Source: Trueperaceae bacterium | GTDB lineage: Bacteria; Deinococcota; Deinococci; Deinococcales; Trueperaceae | Length of the DNA stretch: 11,440 nt | Direction: 5' to 3' | NCBI GenBank assembly: GCA_007122815.1 | Contig: SKSV01000077.1 | Location: 1 to 11,440 of the forward strand | Shown here: positions 1 to 6,454 of the stretch, in pieces | How positions within the stretch are numbered: the stretch's first letter is position 1 | Layout of the letters: each line of letters begins with the position of its first letter | Notes under the pieces: generated by a model | Told to the model about the DNA's origin: nothing | The model's input: only the letters and a program-made list of their open reading frames with translations | Databases searched by the model: none | Made by a program: the position numbers and the translations under genes

Positions 1-411
1 CCGCGTAACGCCGTCGTCACCGACGCCAGCATCGCTTTCACCCGGCAGGCCGCGGGTCGCGGTCAGGTGACGCTGCGGTTCGAGGGCGAAGCGAGCGACG
101 ACGCCCCCACCTTCATCGACGGTTCGGCGAACGAGAACATCAGCGCACGCTCACGGACGAACGAGTTCGTGGACTGGTCCATCACCGACCCGTGGGTTGA
201 GGCGCCGGAGACGGAGGTCACGCCGAACCTGTCGACGATCGTCAACGAGATCATCCAGCGCGATGGTTGGCAGGCGGACAACGCCCTCGCGTTCATCATC
301 ACGAGTGAGAACAGCGACGAGGACAACTACCGTCGTGCCGACTCGTTCGAAGCGAACCCGGACACCGCGCCGGTGTTGAGCCTCACGTACTACGTCCCGG
401 GCACGCCGTGA
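1..411 (+). CDS. C-terminal end of a surface/secreted protein with a beta-sandwich (carbohydrate-binding-like) module; 5' partial
   Basis: The frame is open from the first base and ends with TGA at 409-411, so only the last 136 residues are present. A GTG at 67 lies inside the domain and is not taken as the start. The visible part has the pattern of a module repeated in large secreted bacterial proteins: strands ending in 'VTLRFEGEASDDAPTF', then 'NISARSRT', a W-rich 'VDWS...PWV' segment, and 'TPNLSTIVNEIIQRDGW' before a final hydrophobic strand 'APVLSLTYY'. This resembles DNRLRE/CBM-like domains of extracellular adhesins and polysaccharide-binding proteins. The composition is acidic and Cys-free, as expected for an exported protein. 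Its length and N-terminal domains lie outside the window. It converges on the ABC exporter gene and is probably a separate transcription unit. The domain type is recognised by pattern only; the coding call is strong. Confidence 0.8.
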   Translation, partial: PRNAVVTDASIAFTRQAAGRGQVTLRFEGEASDDAPTFIDGSANENISARSRTNEFVDWSITDPWVEAPETEVTPNLSTIVNEIIQRDGWQADNALAFIITSENSDEDNYRRADSFEANPDTAPVLSLTYYVPGTP

Positions 412-463
412 GCGTGGCCGCGCGCGGCTCGGGCGCGCTCACCCGCACCGACGCACCGTAGCG
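412..463. terminator. GC-rich palindromic spacer between convergent genes, possible terminator
   Basis: The 52-bp gap between two facing stop codons holds a perfect 12-bp palindrome GCCGCGCGCGGC at 417-428. It is enclosed by a weaker outer pair, GAGCG (410-414) and CGCTC (436-440). No T-tract follows on either strand, so intrinsic termination is only a possibility. Confidence 0.35.
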
Positions 464-2323
464 TCACGACACCAGCGACGCCGTTTCGGTGATGTCGACG
501 TCGACCTTCGCCAAGGCCCGGAAGGCAGGCGTGCTGGCGAGGAGTTCGTCGAACGTGCCGCTGGCGATGATGCGTCCGGCGTCGAGCAAGTGGATCACGT
601 CGCAATCGCGGACGGTCGACATGCGGTGAGCGATCATGACCACCGTCTTGCTGGCGCCGAGGTCCTTGACGGCGCCGAACACGCTCTCCTCGGTCACGTT
701 GTCGAGGGCGCTGGTGGCCTCGTCGAGGATGAGGATGCTGGGATCGTGATACAGGGCTCGCGCGATGCCGAGGCGTTGCCGTTGCCCTCCCGAGAGCCGG
801 ATCCCACGCTCGCCGACTTCGGTGTCGTAGCCTTCCGGGAGTTTCTCCTCGATGAAGGTGTGGATGTTGGCCTGGCGGGCAGCCCGCTCCACGGCAGCGT
901 GGTCGATGGCGTCGTGCCGCACGCCGAAGGCGATGTTCGCGGCGATGGTGTCGTCGGCTAGGAAGATGACCTGCGGTACGTAGCCGAGGTTCTTCTGCCA
1001 CGCCGCCATGGTGGACGCAGTGACGGGCACGCCGTCGACCAGCAGGCTCCCCTCCTGCGGGGTGAGCAGGCCGAGCAACAGGTCCACGGCCGTCGTCTTC
1101 CCTGAACCCGTCGCGCCCACAAGGGCCACGGTCGTGTTCGGCTCGATCACGAGATCGAACCCGTGGAAGAGCGGTTGCGCCGCGCCGGGGTACGTGAACC
1201 CGGTGCCGCGCAACTCGAGCCGATGACGCAAGGGCATGGGCTCGATCGCGTCACGATCGACGTCGCGCACGGGTGCATCACGCTCGAGATCGTGGTACAG
1301 GAGTTCGACGGCGGTCGCGCTGAAGCGCATCGAGGTGAGCGACCCGAAGATGCTCTGTAGCGACGGCAACAACCGGTACGAGGCGAACGCGTACACACCA
1401 AGCGTCGGCAAGATCGTGGCCAGAACCTGGTTCTGGACGAGCATCACCAACACGATCACCAACAGGCCGCCGAAGGCGATCGTCTCGAGCACGTAGCGCG
1501 GGACCATGGAGATCACCTGTTGGCGCGCCATGGCTCGGCTGTAGGCCCGAGACGGACCCATGAACCGGCGCAGGAACGGCTGCTCTTTGCCCAAGAGCTT
1601 GATGTCCTTCGCTCCGGAGAGCGCTTCGTTCGCTGCCTTGTAGCGCGCCTTGTCGGCCGCCGAGCGCCGCTTGCCGCCCTGGGTCAAGCGCGTTCGGACC
1701 AACCGGAACACCAGGTAGTAGCTCCCACCGAGGAGACCGAACGCCACAAGGGCCAGCACGGGGTTGACGACGACCAAGAACGCCAAGATCAACGTCGCGC
1801 TGATGCCTTGCGCCACGAGCGTCATGCCCGACACGAGGAACCCGTTGACGGCCTGCTTGACCTCGCCAAGGATGTTCTTGGCCAGGCCCGATGTGTTCTG
1901 GTTGAGGAAGAAGACGTAGGGCTTGTAGAGGTACTCGCGAAGCATGCGCACGGCGAGCAGGTGGTTCATGTCCCACGAGAACCGCATCAAGCGCAGATGC
2001 GTGAACAACGCGACGGCGTTGCTGAGGATCATCACCCCGAGCACCCCGACACCGACGAACACCAGGAAGCCGGTGGTGGTGGTGAAACCGAAGAAGTCGT
2101 AGAGCCAGCGCAGCAAGGCGTTCGTGCTGATGCTCTCTGGGTTCGCGACGAGTGCGAGGAACGGCATGATCGAGGCGATGCCCACCACCTGGATCACGGC
2201 GTTGACGGCCACGACCGGCATCAGCCACGCCAGCCGACGCCGTTCGGCAGGCGCCATCAGGGCGAGCATGAGGCGAGGGGTCGGGATCGTCAGTGGGGGC
2301 TTGCTGGTCATCTGAGAGCGCAT
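464..2323 (-). CDS. ABC exporter, fused permease and ATPase (MsbA/PglK type), probable lipid-linked glycan flippase
   Basis: This is a 619-residue half-transporter of normal length for type IV (B-family) exporters. Residues 1-345 form the membrane domain, with hydrophobic spans near 33-60, 84-105, 165-205 and 280-310. Residues 370-600 form the nucleotide-binding domain: Walker A GATGSGKT (403-410), Q-loop Gln451, signature LSGGQ (510-514), Walker B LILDE (531-535), D-loop SALD (538-541) and switch His566. All catalytic residues are present, so it should be an active homodimeric ATPase in the cytoplasmic membrane. The membrane-domain style ('PFLALVANPE', 'FGSLTSMRFSA') resembles PglK/WlaB-like flippases found beside glycosyltransferases, so a lipid-linked oligosaccharide is the likely substrate (inference). 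The ATG at 2323 is chosen because GTGAGG lies 5 bases upstream. An in-frame ATG at 2356 would add 11 residues but lacks a ribosome site; one at 2311 is also possible. Confidence 0.92.
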   Translation of the reverse strand: MRSQMTSKPPLTIPTPRLMLALMAPAERRRLAWLMPVVAVNAVIQVVGIASIMPFLALVANPESISTNALLRWLYDFFGFTTTTGFLVFVGVGVLGVMILSNAVALFTHLRLMRFSWDMNHLLAVRMLREYLYKPYVFFLNQNTSGLAKNILGEVKQAVNGFLVSGMTLVAQGISATLILAFLVVVNPVLALVAFGLLGGSYYLVFRLVRTRLTQGGKRRSAADKARYKAANEALSGAKDIKLLGKEQPFLRRFMGPSRAYSRAMARQQVISMVPRYVLETIAFGGLLVIVLVMLVQNQVLATILPTLGVYAFASYRLLPSLQSIFGSLTSMRFSATAVELLYHDLERDAPVRDVDRDAIEPMPLRHRLELRGTGFTYPGAAQPLFHGFDLVIEPNTTVALVGATGSGKTTAVDLLLGLLTPQEGSLLVDGVPVTASTMAAWQKNLGYVPQVIFLADDTIAANIAFGVRHDAIDHAAVERAARQANIHTFIEEKLPEGYDTEVGERGIRLSGGQRQRLGIARALYHDPSILILDEATSALDNVTEESVFGAVKDLGASKTVVMIAHRMSTVRDCDVIHLLDAGRIIASGTFDELLASTPAFRALAKVDVDITETASLVS

Positions 2324-2528
2324 GTGGGCCTCACGTGTGTGGTGAAAAGGTGTCACAGCGACAGAGCCGTGAGGTAGAGCGACAAGCGGCTTCGTACGTG
2401 CTCGGCCTGAGACGGCGAGAGCCGTTCAGCGCGTGTGACCGCCTCGAACCTCGCACGCGGCGCTGCTCTCGGGCAGTATAGATGCGCTCCCGCCACGGTC
2501 GTGTGATGCTTCTACGGACTGCCACCGA

Positions 2529-2553
2529 CACCCGACGCGATTGCCGTCGGGTG
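2529..2553. promoter_or_regulatory. 9-bp perfect inverted repeat, candidate operator
   Basis: CACCCGACG at 2529-2537 is the exact reverse complement of CGTCGGGTG at 2545-2553, with a 7-base centre. It ends 4 bases before TACAAT (2558-2563), so it would cover the -35 to spacer region of a promoter serving the acyltransferase. Because the flanking genes diverge, it cannot be a terminator for either. A repressor or activator site is the simplest reading; an RNA hairpin is possible only if transcription starts further upstream. Confidence 0.4.
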
Positions 2554-2557
2554 CCAG

Positions 2558-2563
2558 TACAAT
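2558..2563 (+). promoter_or_regulatory. Candidate -10 box TACAAT for the acyltransferase gene
   Basis: TACAAT differs from the consensus TATAAT at one base and lies 40 bases before the acyltransferase ATG. No convincing -35 is present at the usual distance; TTGCCG at 2541 is too close at 11 bp. Activator dependence through the adjacent inverted repeat would fit. Confidence 0.35.
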
Positions 2564-2602
2564 CGCACGCCAGCACCCTTCGTCAAGTGCGATGATCGTC
2601 CC

Positions 2603-3268
2603 ATGGCCCCGTCTCCATCTCGCATCGCTGGTGCCGTACTGACGCGCGCCCTGCGCCGGTGGGAGCGAGCGGTCGAGCGGCTCACGCTCCCTACCTTCGC
2701 GACGCCGGCGATCGGCTTCGAGATGCGCCGTCCGCGGTCGCTGACGAACCCGGGCTTGATGCACATCGGTCGAGACGTCAAACTGGGCCCCAACAGCGAA
2801 CTGAAGTGCCAGACCACCTTTCCTGGTGGCTGGATGCGTCACCCGGAGGGCGAACACGTCCAGCAGTCGTTCACGCCGACCCTCACGATCGGCGACCGCG
2901 TGACCGCGTCGGGCGCACTGCAGGTGCTCACCTTCGACTCCGTGATCATCGAAGACGACGTGATGTTCGCGAACAACGTCTTCATCGCCGATGGAACCCA
3001 TGCCTTCGGGCACGTCGACGTACCCTACAAGTTCCAGGGCGTGGGCCAGCCGCGGCCGATTCGCATCGGGCGAGGGAGTTGGATCGGTCAGAACGTGGTG
3101 ATCCTGCCCGGTGTCCAGATCGGCGCCATGGCGATCGTCGGATCCAACAGCGTCGTCACGCGCGACGTCCCGGAGCGCACCATCGTCGTCGGCTCACCCG
3201 CTCGCGTGTTGCGTCACTGGAACGCAGGGGAGCGCACGTGGGCGGACGGCAACGGGCCGAGCGCGTGA
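2603..3268 (+). CDS. Hexapeptide-repeat (left-handed beta-helix) O-acyltransferase
   Basis: This 221-residue protein belongs to the hexapeptide acyltransferase superfamily (maltose O-acetyltransferase, WbbJ and WcaF-like sugar acetyltransferases). The N-terminal ~45 residues are basic. Hexapeptide turns then run from about residue 54 to 188: 'LTIGDRV', 'VIIEDDVMFANNVFIAD', 'IRIGRGSWIGQNVVILPGV', 'QIGAMAIVGSNSVVTRDVP'. The typical closing 'VVGSPARVLR' is at 195-204. His133 in 'DGTHAF' sits where the family's catalytic base lies. The expected reaction is transfer of an acetyl (or other acyl) group from acyl-CoA to a sugar hydroxyl in the cytoplasm, decorating the glycan before export. It is a trimer in the family. 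The ATG at 2603 has no clear Shine-Dalgarno. A ParB-like gene follows 37 bases downstream and is probably co-transcribed. The acceptor sugar cannot be read from the sequence. Confidence 0.88.
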   Translation: MAPSPSRIAGAVLTRALRRWERAVERLTLPTFATPAIGFEMRRPRSLTNPGLMHIGRDVKLGPNSELKCQTTFPGGWMRHPEGEHVQQSFTPTLTIGDRVTASGALQVLTFDSVIIEDDVMFANNVFIADGTHAFGHVDVPYKFQGVGQPRPIRIGRGSWIGQNVVILPGVQIGAMAIVGSNSVVTRDVPERTIVVGSPARVLRHWNAGERTWADGNGPSA

Positions 3269-3305
3269 CACGCCAGATGTTGGCGACGGCGTGTCCGACG
3301 CAGTG

Positions 3306-4085
3306 ATGAGGAGCACCCCTCGCGCGTTGCCGAGCTCGATGTGGAGGGGCGCCAGGCGTATGTGGAGGCTGGTCGACGAGAGACTCGTCCTCGGACCTCG
3401 GATCACCCTGTCGACCTGGTGGCGAGCGGGCCGACATCACGCTGCACCGATCGATCCCTTTCGCACCATCCCGGTCGATCCCCGGACGATCGACCGCTTC
3501 GTCGACATGGAGAGCGCGGAGTACCGTCACGTCCGCTATCGCTTCGGGGTTCGCGCCGGCTCGTGGGACCTCGACACCGTACCGCTCGACGAGCACTTCG
3601 TGTACACCTCGCTGGAGCAGCGCTTCCTGCACGGGGTCGAGTGGTCCGACACGCACCTCTACCGCGTGGCGATCGCCGGCATCGAGGACGGTTCCGGTCG
3701 GTACCACGGATGCCGTACGCTCGGCGATCTCGAGCACCGCCTCGCGCGACTCGACGACCTGAACGCCCGAATCGGGCGCGATGGGTACCGCACCCAGGCC
3801 GAGGTGAGGCGCTCGGAAGGAGGCGTCGGTGGGGTCCGCCGGACGCGCCCGGCCGCCCTCGATGAGGTGGTGGTCCACATCGGCCGCGAGGGCGATGTCC
3901 TGCTCGTCGACGGTGTGCATCGCTTCTCGATCGCACGGCTCCAGGGCATCGAGTCGATCCCGGTCATCGTGCTGCTCCGTCACGCACAGTGGCAGGAACG
4001 CCGCAACGCCGTCGCGACGGGTCGCGAGTTCGTCCGACCCGGCGACGAGCATCCTGACCTCGTCCGGCTCGGACCTCGCGGCTAA
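3306..4085 (+). CDS. ParB/Srx-like domain protein of unknown function in a glycan locus
   Basis: The protein has about 259 residues from the ATG at 3306. In-frame alternatives are GTG 3291, GTG 3303, ATG 3339 and ATG 3360; only 3360 has a GGAGG nearby, 12 bases upstream, so the start is uncertain. Residues 55-120 carry an aromatic, Trp-rich block ('GSWDLDTVPLDEHFVYTSL', 'HGVEWSDTHLYR'). Residues 187-228 look like the ParB N-terminal/Srx fold: 'VVVHIGREGDVLLVDGVHRFSIARLQG' with the DGxHR signature at 202-206, followed by 'IPVIVLLRHAQW'. In that fold the motif helps bind CTP or ATP. Proteins of this layout occur beside glycosyltransferase and acyltransferase genes without partition genes, so chromosome segregation is unlikely here. 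No signal peptide or membrane span is visible. It follows the acyltransferase on the same strand and probably shares its transcript. Specific activity: unknown. Confidence 0.75.
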   Translation: MRSTPRALPSSMWRGARRMWRLVDERLVLGPRITLSTWWRAGRHHAAPIDPFRTIPVDPRTIDRFVDMESAEYRHVRYRFGVRAGSWDLDTVPLDEHFVYTSLEQRFLHGVEWSDTHLYRVAIAGIEDGSGRYHGCRTLGDLEHRLARLDDLNARIGRDGYRTQAEVRRSEGGVGGVRRTRPAALDEVVVHIGREGDVLLVDGVHRFSIARLQGIESIPVIVLLRHAQWQERRNAVATGREFVRPGDEHPDLVRLGPRG

Positions 4086-4116
4086 GCGCGCATCGCAACT
4101 CGCGCGCCGCTTCGGC
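4086..4116. terminator. Short hairpin between convergent stop codons, possible bidirectional terminator
   Basis: Only 31 bases separate the TAA of the ParB-like gene from the TAA of the GMC gene. They include GCCG-CTT-CGGC (4106-4116) and, in competition with it, AAGCGCGC (4084-4091), which can pair with the region at 4103-4112 with one bulge. No T-run is present, so the termination role is inferred from position. Confidence 0.3.
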
Positions 4117-5676
4117 TTACGTCGACGATCCGCGCGCCCGCAGGTGATCCGCGAGCCTGTGCGCCAACGCCACGAGGGTGAGCGTCGGGTTGACGAACCC
4201 ACCGGTCGGGAACACGGAGCTTCCTGCGATGTACAGGTTGTCGACGCCGTGCACGCGGCAATCCGCGTCGACGACACCGCTCCTGGGGTCGTCACTCATA
4301 AGCGTCGTACCCATGTGGTGGCTGCCCCAGTACGTGTCGTGCCACGCTGAGGGGTCCTCGAGCACCCAGGGCTGGAACCGAATGCTGCCGGTGCCTGACG
4401 TGCCGAAGGCACGTGCCAGCGCACGTGTCGTCTCGACCAACGTATGGGTGTCGAGCTCGCCGAGACGCAGGCCGAGGCGGGTGCGGCGCAGACCCAACGC
4501 GTCGACCTCGTCGTCGAGCGTGACGCGGCTGTCTGGGTTGGGCGCCTGCTCGAGCTGCAGCACGAGATCGTACGCGTTGACAGGGTCGTCGTAGGGGTGT
4601 GCGGAGACGGAGATGGATCGCTGCACGTCGGCCGTCATGGCATCGTCTGGGTCGATGGCATGCATGATCGCCGCACCGTTCAGCACACCTTCGCGCCGCT
4701 GGGCGACGTCGCTGAGCCTGAGCCCACCGCGCACCGGTACCACGGGCGGCAGGACGTCGAGCGTGCGTCGCAAGCGGTTCTCGACCCGCGATAGGAGTCG
4801 GGGCCACTCGAACGCGTTCCGCGACGCGCGTTCCGTGTACAGCGAGAGGTCCTTCGTCGGCTCCGCGAACACGCACGTCGCCGCCCGAGCGTGCGCATGC
4901 TCCATGAAGTAGCGTCCGACCAGGTCGTGTTCGTTGCCGAGTCCGGCCGGGGCGACGCCGTCGGACAGCAGCAGCAGGCGCGCGTTCTCGATGCCTCCAC
5001 AGGCGAGCACGAACGTGCGTGCGCGAACGAGCAACGACGATCCGAGCAGGGTCGACAGCGTCGCCGTGTGCACGTGGTCGGCGCCTGGCGCCGCGTCGAG
5101 GCTGACGACGTTCGCATGCAACACGACCTGGACGTTCGCCGCCTGCTCGAGCGCTTCGCGGTACTCGGGGCCGTACCGCGTCGGTGGGCTGAACTGCCAG
5201 ATGACCGATTCGACGTCGGTACCGATCTCTTGCACGGGGTACCGCCCCGACGCCCATGCCTCGGGGTCGTACTCGAACGAGGCGAGCTCGTTCGTCTCCT
5301 GCGCCCGCGCGAAGTAGGGTTGGAGCTCCTCCGGCGACAGCGGCCATCCGCTCGCTGGCACCCAGGGCCGGAACGCGAAGTCGAGCGAGCCGAGTGGGGC
5401 ACACCAGCCCGCCCAGTGGTTCGTCGAGCCTCCGAAGTACCGGAGCCGCGTCGCCGCCAACTCGTAGTACGGCTGACCGACGCTCACCCCACCGGCGAGA
5501 CCCTGCGTCTCGGCATCGGGGTCGATGCCTCCGCTTTCGACGAGCAACACGTCGAGACCAGATCCAACGAGGTCGCGTGCGATCGTGATCCCCGCGGCTC
5601 CGGCGCCGATCACGCACACGTCGGTCATGACGTCCGTGCCGTCGGGAAACTCGCGGGCGTCCAGAAAGGGCTTCAC
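4117..5676 (-). CDS. GMC-family FAD-dependent oxidoreductase
   Basis: The product is a 519-residue flavoprotein. The Rossmann FAD motif GAGAAG is at 24-29 in 'DVCVIGAGAAGITIARDL'. A middle FAD-binding region follows ('YFGGSTNHWAGWCAPLG', 'VLACGGIENARLLLLSD'). The C-terminal GMC domain has 'GSHHMGTT' (451-458) with the expected catalytic His at about 454, 'NLYIAGSSVFPTGG', and 'FVNPTLTLVALA' with the paired Asn at 496. GMC enzymes oxidise alcohols or sugars and pass electrons to oxygen, quinone or cytochrome. The GTG at 5676 is chosen because it overlaps the upstream stop as GTGA, and it keeps the typical N-terminus 'FLDAREFPDGTD'. The frame is open further upstream to 5760, but that part reads as a shadow of the preceding gene. 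Pairing with a Tat-targeted small protein suggests co-export of a complex. A sugar substrate of the locus is an inference. Confidence 0.9.
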   Translation of the reverse strand: MKPFLDAREFPDGTDVMTDVCVIGAGAAGITIARDLVGSGLDVLLVESGGIDPDAETQGLAGGVSVGQPYYELAATRLRYFGGSTNHWAGWCAPLGSLDFAFRPWVPASGWPLSPEELQPYFARAQETNELASFEYDPEAWASGRYPVQEIGTDVESVIWQFSPPTRYGPEYREALEQAANVQVVLHANVVSLDAAPGADHVHTATLSTLLGSSLLVRARTFVLACGGIENARLLLLSDGVAPAGLGNEHDLVGRYFMEHAHARAATCVFAEPTKDLSLYTERASRNAFEWPRLLSRVENRLRRTLDVLPPVVPVRGGLRLSDVAQRREGVLNGAAIMHAIDPDDAMTADVQRSISVSAHPYDDPVNAYDLVLQLEQAPNPDSRVTLDDEVDALGLRRTRLGLRLGELDTHTLVETTRALARAFGTSGTGSIRFQPWVLEDPSAWHDTYWGSHHMGTTLMSDDPRSGVVDADCRVHGVDNLYIAGSSVFPTGGFVNPTLTLVALAHRLADHLRARGSST

Positions 5677-6170
5677 GACGCTGCGAGGCGCGCGCCTACG
5701 CGCTCGTGGACGAGGGACGCCAGCGCGCACACGTCGACGCGGGTGGCCGCCAGGACCCAACCGTCGAGCACGACGACCCGACCGTCGCGGTGATCACGAG
5801 CGACGATGTCCTGGTACGCGGCGACGAACGCCCCGAGATCGCTGGACGCGCGGTGCCACGGATCCAGGAGCGTGGCCCTCAATCGCTCGAGGACGGCATC
5901 CTCGTGTTGATACGACGGGTCCAACGGCAGCGCGTACCGACCGATCGCGATGGCGCTCTCGAGGTCGGGTGCGAGCGCCAGGACCATGGCCCGATCCTCG
6001 TCGCCGACGATCGCCTCGAGCCGCTCGACGCGTGCTTCGAACGCACGCTCGTCGTCTGGCACGAAGCCCACTCGCTGAGACCCGCCGTCGTCGAGCCAGC
6101 GCCAGGTACCGAACGCGATGGCACCCGCCGTCGAACTCAGCGCGTACGTGAGGAAGCGCCGACGGTTCAT
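5673..6170 (-). CDS. Tat-signal small protein, probable partner subunit of the GMC oxidoreductase
   Basis: The product has 165 residues. It begins MNRRRFLTYALSSTAGAIAF, a twin-arginine motif followed by a hydrophobic stretch, so export of a folded protein across the cytoplasmic membrane is expected. The rest is mostly helical and charged. It ends in the compact block 'VVVLDGWVLAATRVDVCALASLV' (133-154), resembling the 'DGWxLSxTEArLCALA' tail of small Tat proteins that precede GMC oxidoreductase genes. By analogy with gluconate 2-dehydrogenase-like enzymes, it would be the small subunit that carries the flavoprotein to the periplasm or cell surface. The GMC gene starts inside its stop codon (GTGA, 5676-5673), giving translational coupling. 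The ATG at 6170 places the RR motif at the N-terminus. A GTG at 6263 would add 31 residues that do not look like protein. The function is inferred from pairing. Confidence 0.8.
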   Translation of the reverse strand: MNRRRFLTYALSSTAGAIAFGTWRWLDDGGSQRVGFVPDDERAFEARVERLEAIVGDEDRAMVLALAPDLESAIAIGRYALPLDPSYQHEDAVLERLRATLLDPWHRASSDLGAFVAAYQDIVARDHRDGRVVVLDGWVLAATRVDVCALASLVHERVGARLAAS

Positions 6171-6256
6171 GCCGAGTCGTCGGTCGCCGTGCAAGTTGCG
6201 TGGGTCGCACGACGGAGCTCGCTGCTCGGACACGCTGCGATACTCATGACGATCAC
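6167..6256 (-). CDS. Candidate 29-residue ORF coupled to the Tat protein gene
   Basis: A GTG at 6256 overlaps the stop of the preceding tiny ORF (GTGA, 6256-6253). The frame ends in a TGA that overlaps the ATG of the Tat gene (ATGA, 6170-6167). The peptide begins MIVMSIAACPSSELRRATHA and has two Cys residues (9 and 22); I do not recognise it. Third-position G+C is about 72% (21 of 29 codons), compatible with coding. A GAGGA stands about 9-10 bases upstream of the GTG. It may simply be a ribosome path that lets initiation reach the Tat gene, or a chance frame. Confidence 0.3.
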   Translation of the reverse strand: MIVMSIAACPSSELRRATHATCTATDDSA

Positions 6257-6354
6257 ATGACACCGTCCTCTCGTGTGAACTCGTGACGAGCGCCCCCGGC
6301 TACGAGAGCGCGGAACGCTCGAACCGTACCGTCGGGTCGCATGGTGGCTGGCAT
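6253..6354 (-). CDS. Candidate 33-residue small protein with a strong ribosome binding site
   Basis: The ATG at 6354 is preceded by GGAGGT (6366-6361), 6 bases away. This is one of the best Shine-Dalgarno sites in the window, in a gap otherwise without a gene. The peptide reads MPATMRPDGTVRAFRALVAG, then a charged tail 'ARHEFTREDG', and ends VM-stop. Its TGA overlaps the GTG of the next tiny ORF. It has no signal peptide or recognised motif, and it lacks the Gly-Val-Tyr end of a mycofactocin precursor. Third-position G+C is about 64%, lower than in neighbouring genes, so a regulatory leader peptide or a chance ORF remain possible. It lies immediately upstream of the Tat/GMC pair and would be read on the same transcript. 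Confidence 0.4.
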   Translation of the reverse strand: MPATMRPDGTVRAFRALVAGGARHEFTREDGVM

Positions 6355-6360
6355 CGTGCC

Positions 6361-6366
6361 ACCTCC
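6361..6366 (-). promoter_or_regulatory. Strong Shine-Dalgarno GGAGGT upstream of the 33-residue ORF
   Basis: On the minus strand the sequence CCGGAGGTGGCACGATG places GGAGGT 6 bases before the ATG at 6354. Most large genes in this run have weak sites or rely on overlap coupling, so this site is conspicuous. Confidence 0.5.
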
Positions 6367-6454
6367 GGAGCATAAGTCGCACCAGCACGGATGCTTCGCC
6401 GATCGGTACCAACGGCATGCGCCTGCACCGCTCGACGAGCACGACGCATACACG

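Larger units (their letters stand above)
2324..2602. promoter_or_regulatory. Divergent intergenic promoter region
   Basis: This 279-bp gap separates the leftward ABC exporter from the rightward acyltransferase, so it must carry promoters for both unless each is driven by a distant one. On the minus strand, TATACT (2480 to 2475) matches a -10 box at 5 of 6 positions, but no good -35 is seen at 16-18 bp. On the plus strand, TACAAT (2558-2563) is the best -10 candidate. Open frames across the gap are Arg/Ser-rich and look non-coding. Confidence 0.5.

Noticed and set aside
390..1001. Long Arg/His-rich minus-strand ORF overlapping the ABC ATPase domain
   Set aside because: It is a shadow frame of the ABC gene, typical of high-G+C coding sequence.
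1520..2377. 285-codon plus-strand ORF opposite the ABC membrane domain
   Set aside because: It is an antisense shadow rich in Arg, His, Glu and Gln; the ABC frame explains the sequence fully.
3306..4085. Chromosome-partition ParB
   Set aside because: There is no helix-turn-helix domain after the DGxHR segment, no ParA neighbour and no parS-like site.
4117..6354. Mycofactocin-like system (small peptide plus GMC oxidoreductase)
   Set aside because: The small peptide does not end in the Gly-Val-Tyr core, and no radical SAM or chaperone gene is present in the window.
6257..6442. Upstream extension of the 29-residue ORF to a GTG at 6442
   Set aside because: The extension is Arg/Ser/His-rich, lacks a ribosome site and overlaps the strong GGAGGT of the 33-residue ORF; only the coupled downstream part is kept, at low confidence.
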